64,000 nt of DNA from Oxalobacteraceae bacterium (GTDB lineage: Bacteria; Pseudomonadota; Gammaproteobacteria; Burkholderiales; Burkholderiaceae_D), in contig JAJTGD010000002.1 in assembly GCA_021299035.1 (NCBI GenBank), positions 1-64,000 on the forward strand. Direction: 5' to 3'. The notes under the pieces are model-generated. The model searched no databases, was not told where the DNA came from, and saw only the letters and a program-made list of their open reading frames with translations. This document shows positions 8,901 to 18,825 of this stretch, piece by piece. Within the stretch, counting starts at the first letter, position 1, and every line of letters begins with the position of its first letter. The position numbers were made by a program, and so were the translations under genes.

Positions 8901-9457
8901 ATGAACTAACATGCCATAAAAAGACGGCCGATGAACAACGCCCAAAAAATCTGATAGGCACTTGTAGTTCCTGCAGCCACCCCGGTTAGAACAATACAAT
9001 ATGGCCAGCGCCTAGGCCGAAAAGCTGGTCGCGACGCTCATATTTGATTTCACCTATGCCCGTATTGGGTAATTCGACCACCATCCGGTGAGCCAAGTCA
9101 CTAAGCGGTTGCCGTGGAATCGAATATTCGATACTCACCAGCCGAAGATATTTAACAGGTCATAGCGGTGTTTACCGGATGGTTACGGCCAAACGGCGTT
9201 TTTACTATCCGAGGGCGATACTTTCTTTGCGTCTGTTCTAACTGGCATCGAAGCGTTGCCGATACTGTCGGCGCCAAACCATAGCAAGGTAGTCTGCGTT
9301 CAGATCAGCCAAAATCACATAAGTGCCAAGTAAATACCAATAATTTGAAAAGCGCCGGACGACAATACATAAGACTTGCGGTAATAGAAAACCAAATATA
9401 TTCTCTGGATTAAGCATCTTTTCTGCTCATGTGATATTTCTTTGGAGTTGGTGCAGT
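8901..9457. other. Non-coding gap between dmmC and tdm
   Basis: I see no intact gene. A short plus-strand reading at about 9237-9281 (NWHR then GAKP before a stop) recalls the tail of IS-type integrase cores, but the match is too short to call. The final 100 bases before tdm are AT-rich and probably hold the tdm promoter. Confidence 0.45.
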
Positions 9458-11736
9458 ATGCTCGACAGCATTTACCCTGCCGTCCCTGTTGGACCACCGC
9501 CATCGAGCCGAATCGTGACCCCGGCCTCGATATCGATTCATTCGGGCGTCGAGCACTTTGAAGTAAAAGGTGCTGGAGCTATTTTGATTCCACTCACGAC
9601 CGGAGATAACATCACCCTTCGAAATGTCGAGGGTGGTCAATCGACAGAGCTAGTGGCCGTTGATTCAGAGGGACGAATCGACACAGGTATGATCGGCCTG
9701 CCCTCCAACAGCATGGCGGAGGGTTTAAAGGCCTTGCTGTCTGGTGAAGCGGCGACCGGTAGTGGTCTAGGCGGGCTGCGTCTTGGGCTTGAACGTCGCG
9801 GGATCAATCTTGCCAAGGCAAAATCGGTCACACTATTCGGCGAACATACGCTTGCGGGCACGGAGGAGACTTTCGTAGCCCAGCGCGACGGCGTACTGGT
9901 GGTTGCAGCCCCTGGCGGCCCAATGGCACCCGACCAGCAGGATACAGCAACGCCCATTCGGGTTACGGTCCAACGAGCAACGGTCAGGACTGTTGCTCAC
10001 TTTCCGCTCCCCGATCCCCTCGCAGAGCCCATTCTGGATCTGAGAGTCAATTCTGCTACGGCTGAATCCTATTTTGTGAAGGCCGGCGACTTTATTCAGA
10101 TCATTGACGTCGATGGTCGACAATGTACTGATTTTCAATGCTTCGCAGCGCGCAAACTTGATAGAGGACTCGAGCATCCGCTTGACGTGACGACATCACG
10201 CACCTTGATGGGCCATGCCTACTCGATGCCGGGTCTACATTCAAAATATTTTGATCAAGAGATGGTGCCGCTTGTTGAGGTCGTGCAGGATACAGTCGGA
10301 CGTCATGACGCTTTTGCTATGGCCTGCACCGCCAAATATTACGACGATATCGGCTATCCGGGTCACATCAATTGTTCTGAAAATTTCAATAAAGCCCTGG
10401 CCAAACATGGCATTGCATCTCGCCGAGGTTGGATGGCCGTAAACCTGTTCTTTAACACCGGTATTGACGCGCATGGTGTGCTCTACTCCGATGAACCATG
10501 GTCTCGTCCCGGCGACTATGTGCTGTTCCGCGCACTTACCGATATCGTCTGCGTGAACTCTGCGTGTCCTGACGATACCTCACCGGCTAATGGCTGGTAT
10601 TTGAGTGATATCCACGTTCGCGTCTATGAAGGTGCAGAAAAATTCCAACGTGCGATTGCCCGGCGGATCACGCCTAATTCGGAGCCGAAAATGACCAAGG
10701 ACACCGCATTCCACGAACGTACTTCAACGCTTACCCGTCATGTCGTCGAATATAAAGGGTATTGGTTACCTCACGTCTATTCCTCGAACGGCGCCATAGA
10801 AGAATACTGGGCATGTCGCGAAAAGGCTGTTGTAATGGATCTCTCGCCTTTACGGAAGTTTGAAGTTACCGGTCCCGATGCCGAGATCTTGATGAATCAT
10901 GTTTTGACCCGTGATGTCACCAAATTATCTATCGGGCAAGTAGTTTATTCGGCCATGTGTTACCCGCATGGTGGAATGATTGACGATGGAACACTCTTTC
11001 GCTTGGGGCGCGACAACTTCCGTTGGGTCGGTGGCGACGATTACGGTGGTATCTGGATCCGTGAACAAGCCGAAAAGGCCGGTATGAAAGTGATGGTCCG
11101 CTCATCCACCGACCAACTCCACAATCTAGCCGTGCAAGGTCCGAATAGTCGGGTGCGCCTGTCGTTGTATCTCGGACTGGCTATACGGGAGAATTAGGCT
11201 TTGAAATCTTTTGCCATCCGAAGGATAGCCTAGCGGTTTATGATGCCGTTTGGTCGAACGGTCAAGATCTAGGTCTCAGGCCAATGGGTCTAGCCGCACT
11301 TGATATGGTTCGCATAGAAGCAGGTCTTATTTTCGCAGGCTACGATTTCAGCGACGAGACAGATCCCTTTGAGGCTGGCATTGGTTTCACAGTGCCGCTG
11401 AAATCGAAAATGGCCGACTTCATAGGACGAGACGCCCTCATCCGTCGCAAAGAGCACCCCTCCCGTAAACTGGTCGGCTTGCACATCGAAGCCAATGTGG
11501 ACGTGGGACATGGCGATTGTGTGTATGCAGATCGGGCAAAGATTGGCGTTGTCACCTCTTCTGTGCGCTCCCCAATTCTGGGTAAGAACATCGCACTTGC
11601 GCGCGTTGACCTTGCCCATTCAGAAATCGACTCCCATCTAGAGATCGGAAAACTCGACGGACAACAAAAGCGCCTGCCTGCCAAGGTCGTTCCGTTGTCG
11701 CATTACGATCCTAAAAAAACGCGTCCCCAGTCTTAA
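9458..11736 (+). pseudogene. tdm: Trimethylamine N-oxide demethylase (Tdm), broken by internal deletion and frameshift
   Basis: Tdm converts TMAO to dimethylamine and formaldehyde. It is a fusion of an N-terminal zinc domain (DUF1989) and a C-terminal THF-binding GcvT domain. Both are here in two frames: 9458-11197 (579 residues), then 11149-11736. Cys290, Cys306 and Cys370 keep the 16- and 64-residue spacing that I recall for the zinc cysteines of Methylocella Tdm. The GcvT part runs normally to NLAVQGPNSR, then jumps to GAPVVVSRTGYTGE in another frame. Family members have about 35-40 residues between these blocks, so about 110 bp is missing and the frame is lost. A 579-residue product would retain the demethylase domain but lose most of the THF domain. 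The start is ATG 9458 after TTGGAG. Confidence 0.87.
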
Positions 11737-11873
11737 GCAGTTCATGGTTAGGACACACAGGTTTGTACTCATCGCCTGCAAAATATCCGTGGCTTGCGCA
11801 ATAGTCATGCGGCAATCCTTCCTCAGATTAGCGGAGGTCTGAAGTAGAATTTTCTCAACCGAAAGAGTTCTAC

Positions 11874-13511
11874 ATGAAGAAGTCGAGATTTACGGATATC
11901 CCGCCGATGACCAACCAACACGCCGCCCATCCAACCGTCAGGGAGGCCTTCATCCGAGTGATGAGAGACTTTGGCATTGATACGGTATTTGGGAATCCCG
12001 GCTCAACGGAATTACCCATGTTTCGCGAATTCCCCCAAGACATGCGCTATGTGTTGGGTCTTCAAGAATCCGTGGTTGTCGGTATGGCCGATGGCTACGC
12101 GCAAGCGACGGGTAAGGCAGCGTTGGTCAACCTTCATTCGGCGGTGGGTGTCGGCCACGCGATGGGCAATATCTTCACTGCATTTAAAAACCAGACGCCG
12201 CTCATTATTACAGCGGGCCAGCAATCGCGATCGATTCTCCCGTTCGACCCCTACTTATTCTCGTCGCAGTCAACCGACTTACCCAAGCCCTATGTGAAGT
12301 GGGCGTGTGAACCAGCTCGCGCAGCAGATGTTCCGCTTGCTTTGGCACGCGCTTATTACATGGCAATGCAAGCGCCGCGGGGCCCGGTTTTTTTGTCGAT
12401 ACCTGCTGATGACTGGGATAAGGAAACCGACTGGGTAAGGACGCGATCAGTGAGCCAGTCAATCGGGCCCGATCCCTCATTGCTTGCAAAGCTTTCTGAC
12501 GATTTAAACAAAGCAAGAAGACCTGCCATCGTGACGGGTGCAGGAGTAGCGCGCGACGGTGCAGTTTCACGATTAATCAAACTAGCAGAACTGCACCAAG
12601 CGGCGGTGTATGCCGCGCCCATGAGTGCCCGATGCGGCTTCCCGGAACGTCATCACTTGTTCATGGGCTTTCTACCCGCGATGCGCGAGAAAATCGTCTC
12701 GCTACTGAATGGGCACGATTTGATTTTGGTATTGGGTGCACCCGCATTCACGTACCACATTGATGGTGCGGGCCCGCATGTTCCACCCGAGGCCGCATGC
12801 TGGCAAATTGTGGATGATGCAAATACAGCCGCGTGGACGCCTACTGGAAACTCAATCATCTCTAGTATTGACCTTGCGCTCGATGCACTGGTACCTACCA
12901 GTACGCCATCGACTCACAGGACATCACTGGCAAGTCGCGCTACGCCAGCTGAACCTGCACCAAGCTCGCCGATGAGCGCTAGCTTCGTACTGCAGCAATT
13001 GGATCAAGCGCGTGGTGAATACGATGTTGTGGTCGAAGAGGCGCCCGGTACTCGCGCCACCATGCAGCAGTACCTGCCGATGGATGGCGAGGATCGCTTT
13101 TATACGATGGCGAGTGGTGGATTGGGCTGGGGTATGCCAGCGGCAATTGGCATTGCACTGGGTCGACAAAAGCTAGGCTTACCGGGAAGAGTGATCGGGC
13201 TGATTGGTGATGGCTCAAGTTTGTACTCGATACAAGCGCTGTACAGCGCGGCAGAACTTGAGCTACCGATCACTTTTATCATTATGAATAATCGGCGGTA
13301 CGCAGCGTTACAGGAATTTGCACCGGTGTTTAAATATAAAGCCAATGAAAAACCCGTTGGTACCGATCTACCCGGAATCGATTTCGTTCGTCTCGCCGAG
13401 GCACAGGTGGTAAAAGCCTCGCGCGTTGAAGACCCGCAGCAGCTGCAATCAGCCTTGCAAGCCGCACTGCAAGTTGAGGGGCCTTGCCTGTTGGAAGTGG
13501 TTATCGCCTGA
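11874..13511 (+). CDS. mdlC: Benzoylformate decarboxylase
   Basis: This thiamine-diphosphate enzyme decarboxylates benzoylformate to benzaldehyde in mandelate breakdown. The 545 residues compare with about 528 in Pseudomonas putida MdlC. All four catalytic residues of that enzyme have counterparts: Ser44 in GNPGSTE, Glu65 in LQE, His88 in NLHSA (each offset by 18), and the His of FTYHIDG near residue 295. The C-terminal ThDP/Mg site is IGDGSSLYS ... MNN. The extra N-terminal residues may mean that translation starts at ATG 11907. ATG 11874 has a weak GAAAGAG upstream. The mandelate dehydrogenase and racemase genes (mdlB, mdlA) are not in the window. Other ThDP decarboxylases share the fold, but the kept residues support this call. 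Confidence 0.88.
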   Translation: MKKSRFTDIPPMTNQHAAHPTVREAFIRVMRDFGIDTVFGNPGSTELPMFREFPQDMRYVLGLQESVVVGMADGYAQATGKAALVNLHSAVGVGHAMGNIFTAFKNQTPLIITAGQQSRSILPFDPYLFSSQSTDLPKPYVKWACEPARAADVPLALARAYYMAMQAPRGPVFLSIPADDWDKETDWVRTRSVSQSIGPDPSLLAKLSDDLNKARRPAIVTGAGVARDGAVSRLIKLAELHQAAVYAAPMSARCGFPERHHLFMGFLPAMREKIVSLLNGHDLILVLGAPAFTYHIDGAGPHVPPEAACWQIVDDANTAAWTPTGNSIISSIDLALDALVPTSTPSTHRTSLASRATPAEPAPSSPMSASFVLQQLDQARGEYDVVVEEAPGTRATMQQYLPMDGEDRFYTMASGGLGWGMPAAIGIALGRQKLGLPGRVIGLIGDGSSLYSIQALYSAAELELPITFIIMNNRRYAALQEFAPVFKYKANEKPVGTDLPGIDFVRLAEAQVVKASRVEDPQQLQSALQAALQVEGPCLLEVVIA

Positions 13512-13616
13512 ATCCATCGTCCCCATGTCCCCAACAATGGGGACAGACATCTGCCCGCAACCCCAACAAAATTCTCCATGGGTCACTTTGGCTCGACAAA
13601 AACTCAGGAGAACATC

Positions 13617-15140
13617 ATGCACAAGAAAAGCTTCTCAAGAGCTGCGGCCAGTCTTTTCGCAGCGATGCTCTTGGTTGCACCATCTGCTTATGCAAAGCAA
13701 GCGGCAATCGACCTTGATAATCTGACAGCAGCCAAAGCTGCCGCAGATTTTTGCGCTGGCAAAGTCACGAGTGAGGCAATGGTCACCGCAGCGTTGAGCC
13801 GAGCCAAGGCGCTTTCCGAACTCAATGCATTTATCACGCTCGATGACAACGGCGCGCTCGCTGCCGCTAAGCAAGCTGATGCAGCAAGAAAAAGTGGTGC
13901 AGGCTGCAGACCTCTGGAGGGTGTGCCGATCGTCATTAAAGACAATATTGAAGTCGCTGGTCTGCCGAATACGGCCGGGACGAAGGCACTGTTGAAGTAT
14001 GTTCCGAAGAAAGATGCCCCGATTGTGGCCAAGCTTCGCGCAGCGGGTGCCATCATTATCGGCAAGACCAATATGCATGAATTGGCATTCGGCGTGTCGG
14101 GCTTTAATCCAAGCTTCTCAAGGAGCTCTGCGGCTGGCGTGCGAAACGCTTACGACAGCACAAAGATTGCGGGTGGCTCTTCTTCTGGAACTGCTGCTGC
14201 GGTCTCCGCGCGAATTGCTCCTGCAGGTCTCGGTACCGATACGGGTGGCTCAGTGCGTGTTCCTTGTGCATTGAATGGCTGTTCATCGCTACGACCCACC
14301 GTTGGTCGGTACTCGCAAGCCGGGATTGCGCCGATATCTCGTACGCGTGACACCGCAGGCCCTATGGCCGCCAGCATGAGGGACGTCGAACTTCTCGACC
14401 GCGTCATTACCGGCGACTCTGCCACCCGCGCAGCCGATTTGAAAAAACTTCGTGTCGGCGTATTTGCGCCTACGCTTGCTAATCTGGATGCGGATACCAA
14501 AGCCGCATTTGAAATGGCTTTGCAAAAAATGAAGCAGGCTGGGGTCACCATCGTCGACGTCGACATTCCCGGGCTGTTAGAGCTAAATGGGCAAATCGGC
14601 TTCCCGGTTGCGCTTTATGAAGGTTACGACGATATGGTGGCCTATCTGAACAAGAGTGGCTCAGGTATCACGATTACTGATATTGCCAAGGAAATCACCA
14701 GCCCTGATGTTAAAGGCACCTATGACGGTCTGGTCATCCCACGTAAACTTCCTGGACCAGACAACACCCTCGTAGATGCGAAGCCTGCCTATGATGCAGC
14801 CATGAGTAACAGCCGGCCTGCACTCATCAAGCTGTACCAATCGACCTTTAGCACTAACAAAATTGATGCGCTGGTTTTCCCGACAGTGACTAAAGTTGCG
14901 ATGGACGCCGTACCCGAATCAAGCAGCCTGGGTAATTTCTTAGCCTATATTCAAAACACGGATCCGGGCAGCAATGCAGGTATCCCGGGTTTGCAGGTTC
15001 CTATTGCACTCGGTGCCTCAAGCAATCTACCTGTGGGAATTGAATTGGACGGTCCAGCTGGTAGCGATCGAAAATTGATCAGCATTGGGCTGGCGTTGGA
15101 GAACTTGTTTGGGCGCTTGCCACCACCCGCCAAACGTTAA
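13617..15140 (+). CDS. mdlY: Exported amidase-signature enzyme, mandelamide hydrolase-like
   Basis: This 507-residue amidase-signature hydrolase would release ammonia from an aryl amide such as mandelamide. The Ser-cisSer-Lys triad is visible as Lys108 (VIKDN), Ser188 (GGSSSG) and Ser212 (TGGSVR). The 80- and 24-residue spacing is what I recall for P. putida MdlY (Lys100, Ser180, Ser204). Unlike most such enzymes it begins with a clear signal peptide (KKS, a hydrophobic run, then APSAYA), so it probably acts in the periplasm. It follows the benzoylformate decarboxylase gene by 105 bp, which supports the mandelamide reading. Indoleacetamide or other amides cannot be excluded. Start ATG 13617 has SD AGGAG. 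Confidence 0.75.
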   Translation: MHKKSFSRAAASLFAAMLLVAPSAYAKQAAIDLDNLTAAKAAADFCAGKVTSEAMVTAALSRAKALSELNAFITLDDNGALAAAKQADAARKSGAGCRPLEGVPIVIKDNIEVAGLPNTAGTKALLKYVPKKDAPIVAKLRAAGAIIIGKTNMHELAFGVSGFNPSFSRSSAAGVRNAYDSTKIAGGSSSGTAAAVSARIAPAGLGTDTGGSVRVPCALNGCSSLRPTVGRYSQAGIAPISRTRDTAGPMAASMRDVELLDRVITGDSATRAADLKKLRVGVFAPTLANLDADTKAAFEMALQKMKQAGVTIVDVDIPGLLELNGQIGFPVALYEGYDDMVAYLNKSGSGITITDIAKEITSPDVKGTYDGLVIPRKLPGPDNTLVDAKPAYDAAMSNSRPALIKLYQSTFSTNKIDALVFPTVTKVAMDAVPESSSLGNFLAYIQNTDPGSNAGIPGLQVPIALGASSNLPVGIELDGPAGSDRKLISIGLALENLFGRLPPPAKR

Positions 15141-15144
15141 ATAG

Positions 15145-15882
15145 TTAATGGGCTTTACCGAGCGCGGCGGCCATGCCGCTGCGCCGGTTCAGACCTAGCT
15201 TGGCAAAAATTCGTTTTAAATAAGTCCGTACAGTCGAAAGCTCAACAGCGAGACGTATCGCGATCTCTTTATCGGTAAGACCCTCAATCACCAATTGCGC
15301 AACTGCTCTTTCACGCGCCGACAGCGATGAGGGATACGTTGAATCCAGCTGGGCAGAGGCAATGGCATCCGAGTTATGCCGCAGCGCCTTGGTAAATGCT
15401 GGCTCGATCAAATTCAAGAGATCCAGCGTGTGACGATCAAAGTTTGCCCTGCCTCGCCGACGCCAAATTCGTAAATCGCCAATATTGCGGCTATCGACAT
15501 AGCTATAGACATTCACACCCCAATGCAGCCCATCCCGCGCTAAAAAGTCATTGAAAAACTCGGTTTGCATCAGCTCTCGCTGTGGCATGACCTGCGTCAC
15601 CAAGGTGGGCACTCTGCGCCGCTGCAAATGAAAGGTGATGGGATCGTGAAATTGATAATAGGCGTCGTAAGCACCAAGATTCGTTGGGTCCATATTGATG
15701 GAGACACCTTCAGTAAACTTGGCCTCTGAATCATCCCACACGAAGGAAGCGAAAAAATCTGCCTGCAGGATCTCCATCAAACAATAGCCCAACTGCTCAC
15801 GCACATCAGCTGCAGACAGACCCTCGGCCAATAAGCCGAATGCCTTGGAAAGGAGCCTAGTCTCGCGTGCGCTTAGGTACAT
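15145..15882 (-). CDS. LuxR-type transcriptional regulator
   Basis: This 245-residue protein has a C-terminal GerE/LuxR helix-turn-helix (LSARERAVAQLVIEGLTDKE ... STVRTYLKRIFAKLGLNRR, residues of about 182-240). The N-terminal sensor half has no motif I can name; it may be a GAF or autoinducer-like domain. The gene converges with the amidase and diverges from the MFS carrier, so it plausibly controls the aromatic-amide genes. ATG 15882 starts the conserved part; the frame is open further upstream, but that would run into the divergent promoter region. The signal it senses is unknown. Confidence 0.8.
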   Translation of the reverse strand: MYLSARETRLLSKAFGLLAEGLSAADVREQLGYCLMEILQADFFASFVWDDSEAKFTEGVSINMDPTNLGAYDAYYQFHDPITFHLQRRRVPTLVTQVMPQRELMQTEFFNDFLARDGLHWGVNVYSYVDSRNIGDLRIWRRRGRANFDRHTLDLLNLIEPAFTKALRHNSDAIASAQLDSTYPSSLSARERAVAQLVIEGLTDKEIAIRLAVELSTVRTYLKRIFAKLGLNRRSGMAAALGKAH

Positions 15883-15981
15883 GAAAATTAGTCTAATGCG
15901 CCATGGCGACGATTGCAAAAGTTTATATATTAATAACAAGCATTCAAAGAACGAACCCATCACTTCGGGCACAATCCGGTT

Positions 15982-17274
15982 ATGTCCCAACCAAACAGCT
16001 ACAACCGTATCGCTCTTGCCGCGTGCTTCGGCACCTTTATCGAGTGGTATGACTTTCTGACCTTTGCCACGCTCGCGGTTCACTTCGCCGCGCTGTTCTT
16101 TCCGGCAGATGATCCAGTCGCAGGTCTGCTCTATAGCCTGGCCGCCTTTGGTATTGGCATGGTGGTGAACCCACTCGGCGCTGCAGTGTTTGGCTCGTTC
16201 GGCGATCGCTACGGTCGCCGTACAGTGTTCATTGCAACCATCGGCATCATGGGCCTCGCGACGTTTTTGGTCGGCCTATTGCCTACCTTCGCGGACTGGG
16301 GCTGGTGGGCTACTGGTTTGCTGCTTCTGCTTCGAGTGATACAAGGCTTGGCAATGGGCGGAGAGATTGGCGGCGCTAATGTCCACCTCGCTGAGCATGC
16401 ACCGCGCGACAAGCGTGGCGCTGCGACCAGTGTGCTGCAGTGGATGGGGGGCTTGGGTATTTTGGCCTCCACAGCGTAACTGATCATGCTGCAAACCTGG
16501 CTCAGCCCTGAAGAATTTACGAGCTGGGGTTGGCGTGTGCCATTTTTATTTTCGGCCATATTGCTACTGCTGAGCTTCAAAGCCAGATTAGCTTTGCTTG
16601 AATCACCCGTCTTCAGTGAATTAAAAGACACGGGCAACACCAGCCCCACCCCGCTGAGAGATTGCCTGCAAGATCCACCAACATTCAAGCGCATGTTGCT
16701 ACTGTTCTTTGGTGTATCGGCGGGCGGCAGCGTTTTGTTTTTCAGTTCGCAGGTGTATTTGGCGGTCTACCTGAAAACCGTCGTGCATATGGATGCAGTC
16801 ACCGTGGGTTGGCTTAGTGCAGCGAGCACGGTATGTCTATTCCCGCTCAAGTTTTTTCCGGGTGCTTTATCAGACCGATGGGGCAGACGACCGGTCGTTC
16901 TCTTTGGGCTTGCGCTGGGCGTTGTGTCGATTTTGCCGCTCTATACGGCCCTACCCTTTTTCGCCGATCAGTTGGCGCTGGTATTTCTACTACAGCTGAT
17001 TCTGGTGAGTGCGGTGGTATTCGTCACCGGGCCGCAAACTGCTTTGCTGTCAGAGTTGTTTAATGCGCGTACACGGTACACCGCCGTGGGCTCACCGCAC
17101 AGTCTCTCGGCGGGCTGGATCGGCGGCTTGTCGCCTTATATGGTGAACCTCATCGCCAGCAAATCAGGCCTCGCTTTGGTCGGCTTGATGTACCCGAACG
17201 CACTACTTCTGATGGCTTTGCTGGTTTGCTATTTCAAGTTACCGGAAACGCGCAGGAGCGATCTCAATAGGTAG
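15982..17274 (+). pseudogene. MFS transporter (MHS family) with in-frame ochre stop
   Basis: The frame codes for a typical metabolite:H+ symporter of about 430 residues: FGTFIEWYDFLTF in helix 1, the loop motif FGDRYGRRTVF, and FLFSAILLLLSF after GWRVP. A TAA at 16477-16479 interrupts the frame after GILASTA, and the same frame continues with LIMLQTWLSPEEF. There is no frameshift, so a single nonsense change, or a sequencing error, explains the break. The stop lies after about the fifth helix, and the product should be non-functional unless read through. The place suggests uptake of an aromatic acid such as mandelate or benzoylformate. This is inference. Confidence 0.8.
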
Positions 17275-17373
17275 TCGCTATTTTCCCAAAGCCTCGGCAT
17301 AGAAAATTCTGGATCCCACGACTTACTCGCTCCAAAGCCGATTGAAACAAACAACGCCGCCGCATCAAGATCG

Positions 17374-17775
17374 CTAAATGTGTTTTGCCCGTATGGTTGG
17401 ACATGCGCGGCGCATGTGTAGTGCTTGGGCGGCTTTTTCTTGTTCGATGTTATGCCGAATTTTATCCATGTCCAGCATGGAAATTTGCTGCATCAGATAA
17501 CTGACCTTCTCTGTGTCATGGAAACCCTTTTCGAGATAGAGAATGATACGCTGCCTGAAGATTACTAAGGCGCTCTCATCTTCCAAACCGAATGTTCGCG
17601 CCAGTGCAGGTTCCTGCTTGACATTGCAATACGCCAGTACCGCAGAGGGAATCAGGCTGGCCAGAATTTGATCTTGCGTAATCTCGGTGTCGCTCAAGAC
17701 AAAGCGCAAGATCAGCGTCTCGCTGGTATCGACAATCGCTTCAAAGTTAGTTGAGTTGACTTCGGAAGAACTCAT
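17374..17775 (-). CDS. Thioredoxin-fold-like protein without CxxC
   Basis: This is a 133-residue soluble protein. The pattern ILRFVLSDTEI ... AYCNVKQEPALARTFGLEDESALVIFRQ follows the beta-alpha-beta layout of thioredoxins (VDFWAxWC ... VNVDExPxLAxxFGIxxxPTLxxF). The CGPC motif and the cis-proline are absent, so redox activity is unlikely. A basic C-terminal tail follows a predicted helix. It is a lone gene on the minus strand. I cannot assign a function. Confidence 0.5.
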   Translation of the reverse strand: MSSSEVNSTNFEAIVDTSETLILRFVLSDTEITQDQILASLIPSAVLAYCNVKQEPALARTFGLEDESALVIFRQRIILYLEKGFHDTEKVSYLMQQISMLDMDKIRHNIEQEKAAQALHMRRACPTIRAKHI

Positions 17776-17897
17776 GAAATTCGAAATGAATTAGCGTAGG
17801 GTGGTGCTGAATAAGCCAACGCCGGACAGAGGGACGCCTGCTCATTCAACGCGATCGCTGAACCCGATAACTGAATCCGATCACTGAGCCTAATCAC

Positions 17898-18140
17898 TTA
17901 GCGGTTTCTATCGCGTCGCTGATCTATTTCAATCGGAATTGCGCGCTTCGCTCGGACTGACGATTGAAAGATTGCAGCGCCTACGCCAACACAAACAATC
18001 AGGCACAGAAAAACTGCAGGGGACTCGAGCAATGTATGGGTATGGTCGTAGGAAGCACCGTGTGCCATTGCAAACCCAGACCCCAAAACCCCGCACAGAG
18101 CGACCATAACTTTTTTATAATTCAACGCGAATCCCCTCAA
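17898..18140 (-). CDS. Small exported or membrane protein, unknown
   Basis: These 80 residues have an N-terminal signal-like segment (KKVMVALCGVLGSGFAMAHG), one further hydrophobic helix (SPAVFLCLIVCVGVGAAIF) and a basic tail. HGASYDHTH after the signal gives a small His-rich patch that could bind metal. No family is recognised. The gene is isolated, with 120-200 bp of empty sequence on both sides. Confidence 0.5.
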   Translation of the reverse strand: MRGFALNYKKVMVALCGVLGSGFAMAHGASYDHTHTLLESPAVFLCLIVCVGVGAAIFQSSVRAKRAIPIEIDQRRDRNR

Positions 18141-18342
18141 TAAACGTGTTGCGAATCCCGCTACCCACTTGCTACGCCAGCGAGGACGCTGAATACCAAG
18201 AAGACATCGGTCAAAAAGATAATGTCAGGACGTTAAGCACAGCATGAAATGACCTGCAAATTCGAATTTACTTCTGACGCCAAGACAAGGCAAGCAGTTT
18301 TATCTTCTTGCTTTTTCGTCAGCGATTAGCAACCAGCGCTCG

Positions 18343-18825
18343 CTAATCAGCGTTTGGCGCACGCAGTTGCAGACTCAAGCGGCGTGCGATCAAACTGGTC
18401 TCTTGCCAGCCGAGGTGCTGGTAGTAATCAAGAGCCGGTTGATTGTCCAAGTCTGCCAATAATTGTGCGCGCGTGGCGCCATGCTCGCTGGCCCACGCCA
18501 GCACGGCCTGCAGCACCTGACGGCCAACCCCGCGCCTGCGCCAGGCCTGATGCACCACCATGTCCTCGATCCATGCCGAGTGCGCACCTTCTGCCGTTGA
18601 AAACACTAACTGCGCCGAGCACATGGCGATCGCTTCTCCTTGCGCCGAACGAGCCACCATGATGCAGGCATTCGGGCTGGCCAACACCCCTGCCAAACCG
18701 CGTATTTGGCGCTCAGTGTCAGGCTTGAAATCCTGCTCAATGCTAAACAGTGCAGCGAGTAACCCGACCAATGCCGGAATATCGGCGCTGCTGGCCTGCT
18801 CGATCACTACGCCGCCGTCACTCAC
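18343..18825 (-). CDS. GNAT-family N-acetyltransferase
   Basis: This 160-residue protein has the GNAT acetyl-CoA site WRRRGVGRQVLQAVLAWA (residues of about 95-112), preceded by the beta-strand block AWIEDMVVHQ and followed by DYYQHLGWQE. The substrate is unknown. The gene starts inside the last codons of the XRE-cupin regulator (four-base ATGA overlap), so the two are co-translated. Such pairs are common beside amine catabolism genes, and an amine or amino acid substrate is a reasonable guess. Confidence 0.82.
   Translation of the reverse strand: MSDGGVVIEQASSADIPALVGLLAALFSIEQDFKPDTERQIRGLAGVLASPNACIMVARSAQGEAIAMCSAQLVFSTAEGAHSAWIEDMVVHQAWRRRGVGRQVLQAVLAWASEHGATRAQLLADLDNQPALDYYQHLGWQETSLIARRLSLQLRAPNAD

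Noticed and set aside
9183-9284. Possible decayed transposase tail (NWHR and GAKP in one frame)
   Set aside because: The motif recalls the YNxxRPH...GxxP end of IS integrase cores, but fewer than 20 residues match, the frame stops on both sides and no terminal repeats are seen.
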